Source of the DNA: a virus
DNA length: 25,630 nucleotides
IMG/VR virus record: IMGVR_UViG_3300030419_003817
Location: 65,311-90,940 of that record
Strand: one strand, 5' to 3'
In this document: positions 1 through 8,200 of the stretch, in pieces
Layout of the letters: each line of letters starts with the position of its first letter
Position numbering within the stretch: position 1 is the first letter of the stretch
The notes under the pieces: model-generated
Told to the model about the DNA's origin: nothing
The model's database searches: none
Seen by the model: the letters and a program-made list of their open reading frames with translations, nothing else
Position numbers and translations under genes: made by a program

Positions 1-1305
1 GGCGGCCGCCGCACCTGCTTCTAAACGAATAATGTATGCGGTTGTCATATATGGTTGTAGGTTTGTGTGTCCTTCACCACCACCCACACTAGTACTTGTT
101 CCAGTTCCCGACACATTACCACTACCAGTGATTGTAGACTGTGTTGATGGACCGTTGGGATATACTGCTCCCCAAGTGCTGGTGCTTGTTGCGGCGGGGT
201 GAGTATAAAAGTCCGCAGGTGATTGGTTTTGAACATGTTCTGTTTTTAATTTACCTGCCATAGTGCTTGCACTGATTGAAATTGTTGTGCTATGAGTGTG
301 TGCAGGTAATTGTGTTTCGCTTAATATTACCTCATCAACACCGCCAATTTGTGCAAGTTGATACTCAACACCAGATGCATATTCACCACCACCAATCATA
401 ACCCTACCTCTAAGGTCTGGTTTCTTTACACTCGTTATTGTGGCATTTGTTGGAATAGAAAAGTTAACCGTTGTTGATGTACCCGCCATTGTGTATGTTA
501 CAGTTACATCTTCAATCGTATTAAACTTTCTGGTGTGGGGAATGTTTCCATCCATATGCTGTACATCAAGAACAGCAGTTCTTGTATCATTGTTCCATGA
601 TAGTAGAGTTCCAGTAACACTTAAATCTGAATCAACTTGAGAAAAGGTAGCAGAATCTACATCTGTTAAATCTACTGTTGACTCGTTTGAGAAAACAACT
701 GTTTGGTGGAAACCATATCTTCTACCAACTCGATTATAATAATCTCCGTATGTGTTTACAGAAACTGCTTTTCCATCACATTCAGACCATGTTGCAGGAA
801 TATCTGAAGTAAGTCCTGCGTATGGTAAAATTGTTCCGACTGGTTGAACACCATCTAGACTTACAGTTGATTTACCACCAATAACTGTTCCAATATATCC
901 AGATACAAGGGCACGATTACCATCTTGTCTAACCAACATAGGTTTAATAACAGAACCACCATCAGTGGGAGGAACTGATACCAGTTTACCTGACTCACTA
1001 TCTGATAAGAAGAATACATCATTTGCACCACCCGTTACACCATACGATTCCTCAAAGTTACCAGTTTCAATTTCACCCTGATACACAACGACAAATTCAT
1101 CAGAGGAAATAACCTCTTCAATAACACCAACTGCTTCGGCGTTTTCTGGAGTGTCTGCCATAGCACCAGTCCATCCATTACCACTGATTAAGTCATAACG
1201 AACGGCCTGTCCTGCAACAAATCCGTGACTTGTTTGTGTGTGGGCATTACGAATGGACTTACCATCACCGGCGGCCGCTACTAGTTTAAATGCACTATAT
1301 CCCAT
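1..1305 (-). CDS. Collar-domain tail fibre protein (3' end cut by window edge)
   Basis: Probable short tail fibre or fibre tip that contacts the host. I read 435 codons without a stop from an ATG at 1305-1303 to the window edge, so the C-terminus is missing. Residues about 22-140 form a beta-rich module (HGFVAGQAVRYDL, then GYIGTVIGG) that recurs in the neighbouring fibre gene. From about residue 156 there is a phage tail-collar pattern: GTILPYAG, then W-S-E-C-D-G, a tyrosine/glycine-rich stretch, DLRGRVMIGGGEY, LPAHTHS and NLQPYMTTAYIIRLE. These are the hallmarks of the Pfam Collar family (T4 gp12 and microcystin-dependent-protein relatives). A GGAG Shine-Dalgarno lies 10 bases before the start, and a TATAAATA late promoter octamer lies just upstream. 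The visible end is alanine-rich (EAGAAAA), so more protein follows. Family confidence is high; the exact role (gp12-like or distal fibre) is inferred. Confidence 0.85.
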   Translation of the reverse strand, partial: MGYSAFKLVAAAGDGKSIRNAHTQTSHGFVAGQAVRYDLISGNGWTGAMADTPENAEAVGVIEEVISSDEFVVVYQGEIETGNFEESYGVTGGANDVFFLSDSESGKLVSVPPTDGGSVIKPMLVRQDGNRALVSGYIGTVIGGKSTVSLDGVQPVGTILPYAGLTSDIPATWSECDGKAVSVNTYGDYYNRVGRRYGFHQTVVFSNESTVDLTDVDSATFSQVDSDLSVTGTLLSWNNDTRTAVLDVQHMDGNIPHTRKFNTIEDVTVTYTMAGTSTTVNFSIPTNATITSVKKPDLRGRVMIGGGEYASGVEYQLAQIGGVDEVILSETQLPAHTHSTTISISASTMAGKLKTEHVQNQSPADFYTHPAATSTSTWGAVYPNGPSTQSTITGSGNVSGTGTSTSVGGGEGHTNLQPYMTTAYIIRLEAGAAAA

Positions 1306-1324
1306 TTATATTCTTCTCCAAATG

Positions 1325-1332
1325 TATTTATA
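1325..1332 (-). promoter_or_regulatory. T4-type late promoter octamer TATAAATA
   Basis: Reading the minus strand gives an exact TATAAATA, the consensus late promoter of T4-like phages, which is recognised by the phage late sigma factor gp55. It overlaps the stop codon of the 1238-residue fibre gene and lies 20 bases before the ATG of the collar-domain gene. This would let the last fibre gene be transcribed separately. A caution: the predicted transcript start near 1319 would place the Shine-Dalgarno at the very 5' end of a leader of about 14 bases. Because the octamer is AT-rich, a chance match is possible. Confidence 0.45.
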
Positions 1333-4300
1333 TCTCTGCATCTGCTGTCCAATACCAAGTTGAATCAATTGGGTTACTAGTATGGTCATTTGTTCGCATC
1401 GAGAAAAAAGTAACTCCAGTATCAGATACACCAGTAAGTGCATCTACTTCAACATTATCATCTGGGGAGGGAAGTGCATCAAACACATTTCCTCTTTCAC
1501 CATCTTTTGGACTATAAATGAGAACTTCAGGAACTGCTCTCATGGTGCCTTTGTATCTGAAACTAGGACCACCTGACCCTTGCCATTCTTCTTTCAAACA
1601 TCCAGGCGTACTCCAGTACTCAAAAAGTTCAGTAGTAACAGCATCATCCTTAACCTCTGTTGTACTATTGAAACCACCTAAGGCCGCATCATCACTTCCA
1701 GGCGGTAAGTGTTGAGGAATCGATTTCTGGAAATATCTTTCACACCTTTGAAGTGTAATTTCCTTTGGAAGACTTTCAAATTGTGTTGCACGCCTTCCTC
1801 TTTCAAGTTGAACTTGTGCAAAATGCATCTCACCATGCCAACCAACAGTTGTTGTAGAATCAGGACGAAGGTCCAATTGCCAGAATCCTTTCCCTGCGGT
1901 GACACCTCGTCCCTTTTGGTCTAGTTGTCCTTTAATTGAAGGAACAGTATATGTGTGTTTATATTTTTGCCAATCTTCGGTCACAACAAATGTAGGACCT
2001 GTAAGACCTAATGATGTAAACTTAAATCCAAGTTCCGAACCATGTAGTGGTGAACCTTCGAAAGCGTCACTTGTGGCATCGGTGTTTGCGAGGTTTGAAC
2101 CCACACCATCTGAAAATGCTGAAAGATTTGCTTTTATTCTGTCTACTGTTGATGTTCCAGAAAAATCTACATCTGATAATTTTCTATAATAAAAACTTAG
2201 TGTAATACTTTCATCATCAAAAGTTGTAACATCTTCAATTCTTTGAGAAAGTGCTTGGTCGTTTCCTGCGACAGATACATTATGTTTTAAATAATATTTA
2301 GCAGATGCCGCTCCAGATGGAAGTGTCGTTGTCGAGGAATTATAATCAAATATTCCCCGTGTTATAGCATATGTATCGCTCGACCTGTTGGTAATTTTCC
2401 AACGGTCACATGTGTATGCCTGGTCTTTGATGATATCAGCATCTGCTTGTGCCCCACCTCTTTGTCCAAGAGGAGAAACATATGGGTTTGCCCTTACCTG
2501 CTCTAAAGATGCAAGAGAGTTTGTGAGTGTACCCGTGATTGTATTGTCATTACCAAATGTGTTTCCTCTCTGCCACACATCAAAGTTACCATTGATGAGA
2601 CTGTTTCGATAAACACCAAATGGTTTTGGAATAAGAACAGTTGGGTCGTCTACATAGAATCCTTCGCAATCTATTCTAATTGAATAGTCGTAAACTCCTT
2701 CGCCCTCCGTTTCATTGAAGTAACTCGCAACGGCAAGCATGATATGAGAACCATCAGTGTCTGGGTCGATTGGAAGAACAACCGTAACTTGTTCTTCTTC
2801 TTCGTTATTCACGGCACTTGGGTCAAGGGAACTTATAAAGTTATCCACTGTCAACCAATTTTCATCGTTTGACACAAACCTATCTTCATCATACTTATCT
2901 GCCCACATGAATAGTTGCGTATTAGCCCCCGTGTTCATATTATGATGAATTCTAAGTTGTATAAATTTAGCATCTTGAGGAATACTAACTCTACTATTGG
3001 GTAATCCAAATCCAGTTTTGGATTTGTGGTCTGCGTCAATTTCGCCGATTGGATTGCCTACATTATCAATAGCGTCATACTGAGTTGAAACAGGCCAACC
3101 CTGACTATTATATTCGTCTAATGCTCTTGAACCTGTGTAGTAGTTACCATTACCAGAGTCGTAAAGAGCGGCAAGGTCTGCACCTGTTTGTGTATTGGGG
3201 TCCCAAATCCCTGTATTTGCTCCACCAAACGAATATTTTTGAACTGGTTTTGAAGCAATATTTCCATCAATTGCTATATGATAAGCACACACATGTGTGT
3301 TGGTTAGAAAATGACCAATGGGTAAGTTTGGATGGTAGGGGTTAGGAATCTTACTGATATCATATCCAGATATAATTGGATGAATCTCGTCACTACGAGT
3401 ATTTCCAAAACCCACATTTTTGAAGAAACCAATAAACTTTCGAACAGGTTTAAAGGTCAATCCCTCTAACTCAGGTTTATCAGTTTCTTCAACACCACTT
3501 ACAACATTACCACGATAACCAAGAACATACCCAGAAGAACTGGTTGTTGCATTTATCATCGGTTTTTCAACAGAACCTATTGAATTTGGTGGAGTCAAAG
3601 TCAAACTTGCGGCAGTTGTGCTTCCTGCACTATTAGCAGAGAGATAATAAACTGCACCTGCACTTAAACCATCTCCTTGTATTAACCCACCAACACCAGT
3701 AATATATCCTGCTGAAGCAATTTTAAATTTGTTTTCATCATCACCAACTGGTGTTTGTATAACAATACCAACTGTCTCTGCTTCCCTCTCACTGTTTGCT
3801 TGTGCTTTGGTATAACTTCCGCCAGTGACGCCCATATCATATCGAATAACATCACCAACTTTAAAGGTGTGTCCAATTTGTTCAATTGTAACTTGATTAC
3901 TTTGTCCCGCCGCGGCCTGTTGTACAGCATCTACAATTTCACCACCAATATAATTTGTTATTAGTGCTTTGTTTCCTTCGAGTGCCACAATGATTGGTTT
4001 TCGAATGTTACCTGCGGCCTGTGGCGCTCCACCATTCAGATGACCAGGACTTGTAGTATCAAGGAAGTATGCGTGACCTGGGGATAATTCTGTTACTCCT
4101 GTTGGGAGAACTCCAGAAAAGTCTCCTTCAATCTCGCCACTAAACTGAATATCAAAAGTTGTTCCACTAATCACATTCGATACAACACCAATAATTTCTG
4201 ATGCTTCTTTTGATGTTGCGATGCCAGCAGTGTAACCATTCCCATCAACTCTTTGGTATACTGCCATACCAAAGGTAAGACCGTGATTTGCTTGAGATAT

Positions 4301-5044
4301 TCTCTTGTGATGTCCACCTTTAAGGAATCGTACTCGGCCATCATCCGAAACTCTAAAGATTTCAGTGGTTGCACCTGCAATACTACTTGCACTTAGACCA
4401 CTATATTTGAATACAATATCTTTATAGTTTCCAGTAGAACCCGCAGGGAAAACATTATCACGATTTGCAAATGATACTTCAAGTGCTTCGCTTCCCGCAG
4501 TATTTCCAATAAGAACTCTCTGGTCACCCGAAAGAAGTCTCTTTCCTTCTTTGATTAGAACATGTTCGCTACTCTTCCAGTAGTTATCATCAAGGTTGTT
4601 AATTCCTTCTGGGGCAACAACGGTATACAACCAAGAAGCAGTTACACCTGTTGGGGATTCCTTTACCTTAATCAGTAAACCACCACCACCGGCAGTACTA
4701 ATTCCTGCGGGAGTGGCGCCTTCAGCAGTTGCACCAAGAACAATATTCCAATCATCGATTGTGAGTTCTCTTGAGTTTACTGTGGTGACTGGACCATTAA
4801 ACACCACAGAACCGTCAAAGTTCATGTTCTTCTTTACAGTGCTGTCTATTTCAATATTCAGTACACCAGAAGAATCTGTACCGGCAGAAATACCATCACC
4901 AGTCGTTCCAATGCTGTACATCTTCAAGCGATTTAACTTATCAATAATATCTCGGTTCGTTAGTGTGAACCACTCATTGAATGTGTCGCTGAGAACTAGG
5001 TCAGGAATTTGATATGTATTAAATTGTGGTCCAGTTGCTACCAT
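1328..5044 (-). CDS. Large tail fibre protein with jelly-roll-like C-terminus
   Basis: 1238 residues; a structural fibre that probably binds the host surface. The N-terminus (FNEWFTLTNRDIIDKLNRLK) followed by a stretch like TTVNSRELTIDDWNIVLG is the usual start of marine T4-like fibre proteins: a short attachment segment, then a beta-structured stem. Residues about 245-370 and 383-518 are two copies of a module that also occurs once in the collar gene downstream. From about residue 806 the pattern NSLINGNFDVWQRG, then DRWKI, a beta-sandwich region, VQLERGRRATQFE and CERYFQKS matches the C-terminal jelly-roll, carbohydrate-binding-like module found in many phage fibres and head fibres. The start is ATG at 5044-5042, with GGAG 13 bases upstream inside the end of the small preceding gene. 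The receptor is unknown. It could be a proximal or whole long fibre; T4 gp34-37 similarity is not obvious. Confidence 0.8.
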   Translation of the reverse strand: MVATGPQFNTYQIPDLVLSDTFNEWFTLTNRDIIDKLNRLKMYSIGTTGDGISAGTDSSGVLNIEIDSTVKKNMNFDGSVVFNGPVTTVNSRELTIDDWNIVLGATAEGATPAGISTAGGGGLLIKVKESPTGVTASWLYTVVAPEGINNLDDNYWKSSEHVLIKEGKRLLSGDQRVLIGNTAGSEALEVSFANRDNVFPAGSTGNYKDIVFKYSGLSASSIAGATTEIFRVSDDGRVRFLKGGHHKRISQANHGLTFGMAVYQRVDGNGYTAGIATSKEASEIIGVVSNVISGTTFDIQFSGEIEGDFSGVLPTGVTELSPGHAYFLDTTSPGHLNGGAPQAAGNIRKPIIVALEGNKALITNYIGGEIVDAVQQAAAGQSNQVTIEQIGHTFKVGDVIRYDMGVTGGSYTKAQANSEREAETVGIVIQTPVGDDENKFKIASAGYITGVGGLIQGDGLSAGAVYYLSANSAGSTTAASLTLTPPNSIGSVEKPMINATTSSSGYVLGYRGNVVSGVEETDKPELEGLTFKPVRKFIGFFKNVGFGNTRSDEIHPIISGYDISKIPNPYHPNLPIGHFLTNTHVCAYHIAIDGNIASKPVQKYSFGGANTGIWDPNTQTGADLAALYDSGNGNYYTGSRALDEYNSQGWPVSTQYDAIDNVGNPIGEIDADHKSKTGFGLPNSRVSIPQDAKFIQLRIHHNMNTGANTQLFMWADKYDEDRFVSNDENWLTVDNFISSLDPSAVNNEEEEQVTVVLPIDPDTDGSHIMLAVASYFNETEGEGVYDYSIRIDCEGFYVDDPTVLIPKPFGVYRNSLINGNFDVWQRGNTFGNDNTITGTLTNSLASLEQVRANPYVSPLGQRGGAQADADIIKDQAYTCDRWKITNRSSDTYAITRGIFDYNSSTTTLPSGAASAKYYLKHNVSVAGNDQALSQRIEDVTTFDDESITLSFYYRKLSDVDFSGTSTVDRIKANLSAFSDGVGSNLANTDATSDAFEGSPLHGSELGFKFTSLGLTGPTFVVTEDWQKYKHTYTVPSIKGQLDQKGRGVTAGKGFWQLDLRPDSTTTVGWHGEMHFAQVQLERGRRATQFESLPKEITLQRCERYFQKSIPQHLPPGSDDAALGGFNSTTEVKDDAVTTELFEYWSTPGCLKEEWQGSGGPSFRYKGTMRAVPEVLIYSPKDGERGNVFDALPSPDDNVEVDALTGVSDTGVTFFSMRTNDHTSNPIDSTWYWTADAEI

Positions 5045-5047
5045 TTT

Positions 5048-5254
5048 TTACTTTCGCTCCAATAGTTCTTTTAACATGTTTTTAATCTCTGAAACATCAC
5101 TCTTTATGATATTTATTTCTTTTGAATTTCTTTCTATCTGTTCTTTTGATTCTTTTTCTTTTTTATGAACATTAAATGCGGCAGAATCGATATTGAAAAT
5201 TGCTCCACTGCTAGGGTCTCGAACAAGATTTGGTTTATTATGAATAGGTCTCAT
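5048..5254 (-). CDS. Small coiled-coil protein of the fibre operon
   Basis: About 68 residues from the ATG at 5254-5252. An in-frame TTG at 5266-5264 would add four residues and overlap the preceding stop, but I prefer the ATG because the MRPIHNKPNLVRDPSSGAI start resembles the short N-terminus of comparable small proteins I associate with marine T4-like phages (HK-x-x-LVRD-x-x-SGAI). The N-terminal third has this compact motif. The rest (KKEKESKEQIERNSKEINI, then VSEIKNMLKELLERK) is highly charged with leucine/isoleucine heptads, a probable coiled coil. It sits between the DUF4815-type protein and the long fibre, 8 bases after one and 3 bases before the other. A role as a fibre assembly helper or small structural part is an inference from position only; the function is unknown. 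Confidence 0.75.
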   Translation of the reverse strand: MRPIHNKPNLVRDPSSGAIFNIDSAAFNVHKKEKESKEQIERNSKEINIIKSDVSEIKNMLKELLERK

Positions 5255-5262
5255 ATTTATTC

Positions 5263-8200
5263 TCAATCTAGTGCAAGGACTCTTAAATCTCTAACGACTG
5301 GAGGGACATCTTGTTCTCCAAACAAACAAATCTTAATAACGAACGATGTTATATTAGAAACGGCAACATCTTCATAATCATCACTCGATAACCTATATTC
5401 TACTTCTCTAAAATCAAAATTACTAGTAGACACAAAACTATCACCAGAAGTTTGCATTTCGACATATGGTAAATAGTCCATATTTTCGTTGCTTCCGTAA
5501 CTTGTATATTTTGCAAAAATCTTAATATCCGAACCAGTTGGTTTATACACATCCAACAATACTCTCAAATCACTTGCTGACATTCCATCAGGCAAAGATA
5601 CTCTTCGAGTTATATATCTTGCTCGTGCGGCATCAAGTCCAGAAACCGTTGGAAGTTTTTCATTTATTATTCTTGTTCCTGTAAACTCATTTATACTATT
5701 TTCTACACAAGTTATATTCATCAACTTAGAGTCAATAACAGGAGAAATTGCAGTAGTTGTTGGTGAATATTTTAAGGTGCTAGTCAAAGTAAAGTCTGCT
5801 TCAGATTTACGAATAGTTTTAAGTGGGACTTCTGCGCCTTTTGATATATTTTGATTTAAAACCACATCGAAGGAGTTTGCGTTTTGTATACTTACACTAT
5901 GGTCCATCAATTCTTCTGATGGGTTTATTGTGTGAGTATTAATTCTGAATGTATCACATTCCATTTTTCTTGCGGAGATTGGTCCAGAAAGATTATGGTT
6001 TTTAAATATTACCGTTGCGTTAGATGCTTCAAACTCACAACGATTAATTTTAAACATCAAATCTGTGGTTAAATCTATGGTTGACACACTTTCGTTTTGT
6101 GGGTGGAATAATGAACCAGTATATGGGTCAGATGTAATTCTGTTCTGTGTTCCCATATTATTTTCCCCAATAGTGGCGGCATACAATTCATATTCATCAC
6201 TGTTTGCAGACAAAACAAATGCGTAGTCTCCACCCTCCAGATATATTGGAGATGAGAATTTGAAATTAGTTTTCGTTGTGGGCATTTCTTCATCAACATT
6301 TACCTCAGATGAAAGTTTTACAACTTCAGATAGAGGGACTATGGTAGATGAGTGTGGATATCCATCAACGACTGGTCTAATTTGTAAAGTGACTGGGAGA
6401 TTTTCATCTTTGCTTGCAAAGTAAAGGTCTACACTGTGCAAGAACACACCAGATGGATATTGATTGGAGTCTACTGTGAATGTTTGTGCAAGTGGGTCGA
6501 CCCATAAACTATTTTTACGAGTGTTTAGTGTGTAATGTCTGCTGAATACATTACTTGCTATATTTTCAGAAGAAACGGATTGTCTTCTTATAACTGCTGG
6601 TCTTGTAGATACAACATTTGAACCTGCCCTTTGCGGTAAAATACCAGTTGCGTGATATACTGCTTCTGCTGATGTTACCGCGCCCTCTGCATTGTTGTTT
6701 GATTCATCCGTAAGTCTGAAGAGTTTTTGTCCAGTTGTAAATGTTCCTGATGGAATAGCAAACTGTAGATTTACTATAGAACCATTTGAGTCGGTTGTAA
6801 TTGTTCCACCCAATGAACCTCCACTTGGAGTGCAGTGTTCTGAAACATTTTCTTCATCAAAGAATGCATGAAGTGTTGTGTTTGGTTTTAGACCGTGTGC
6901 ATTTATAGTGAGTGTTTTAGGTCTTATAAACGGAACAATACTAACATCAACAATTTTATTGTTTACTTGTTTTTTAAGTTTGTGTGGTAAACTTCGTACC
7001 CTAACACCAGTTCTTGTTTTTGCTTCACCAATAGTTGGTGCTGTTCTTGAAATTAGGTGTGTATTGTTTTCTCTAAGTGTTTGAATGTTAAACTGTTTAT
7101 TTGATACACTTGGTGATTCAATGAAATCTTTACCGTCTGTGTTAAATATATCACTTTCATTGACTTCAATACCACACCATAAACTTTCCCAATGATTCCA
7201 TTGAGAACCCCATCCCTTAGAATTTAGTGCTTTAAGGTCTAAAGTTTCTTCTGAACCAACAGAAGTGTCATCATAATTGGCAACTTTCCAGTTGTCGTGT
7301 TCCCCACGAACATTAATTTTCACTACTGGTCTATAATCCACATCGAACCAAGTATCGCAAGGTGGGTCTAATGTTAAAGTACCAAGAAAATCAACAAGAT
7401 TAAACGGATTAATTTTCAATGTTTTGCTTGCTGAGGTTTGACTAACGAAACTAATAGGATTATCATCATCATAGTTCAATGTAATCAAACCATCTGAAGA
7501 TTGCTTATATCCCAAACTACCTGCTGTCAGACCCAAATCAATATTTTCAAAATGGAATGATGGTCTTAATTCACCCTCTTCTATGTCAATAGAAGCAACA
7601 AAGTCATTATCAGAAATGTCTGCAAACGAATAATTTTTAAAGTTGTCTACAACAACCCCCTTCTTAAAAGCAACTGAAGAACCATCATATGAGAGAATAT
7701 TTCTTCCCTCAGTATTGCTTTCAAGTTCTGATAATGTAGAATAGTATTCGATATTAGATATTCGTTTATCAAGATTGCCGATATCAGACATAGTATATCG
7801 TTGATTATTGATTAATTGAACTCTAACATCTTCAGCATTGTGAGTGTATGGAGGAACAGATAAAATATACAAAGATAAAGAATCTTCTCTGTCATTTGGT
7901 GCTTTTGGATTTAACGAGGGAACGCCTTTTATTATCTCAAAAGCATGGTCTTCTTCATTTATAGTTTTCTTTAAAACAATCTTATCAATTCTTGGGAGAT
8001 AATATTCATGAGATTCAAAGATTACATCACTTGAAAGAACACCTGTTCTTGGGAATCCACCACCAACAAGTGGGGCATCTTGTTCAACTGCCCCATCAAT
8101 TCTAGTCAAACGAGATGGTCTAAAGTCCAAAACATTTGCGAGGGACACAACTTTGTTGGTATCGGTTATTGTGTATAGAGGAATATCAACTAAATCAAAA

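Noticed and set aside
1271-1285. ACTAGTAGCGGCCGC on the minus strand looks like a cloning-vector (BioBrick suffix) junction.
   Set aside because: The reading frame of the fibre gene runs through it with sensible protein on the downstream side (KLVAAAGDGK), the promoter and ribosome site just upstream are phage-like, and GCGGCCGC recurs elsewhere in alanine codons. A chance match is more likely than vector sequence.
4596-5012. A 138-codon open frame on the plus strand.
   Set aside because: It lies wholly inside the fibre gene on the opposite strand, has no ribosome site and no recognisable protein pattern; a shadow frame.
5254-5266. TTG start at 5266 for the small coiled-coil gene.
   Set aside because: It would add only MRIN before a normal ATG, and the preferred ATG gives the expected short N-terminus. 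TTG remains possible because it overlaps the preceding TGA.
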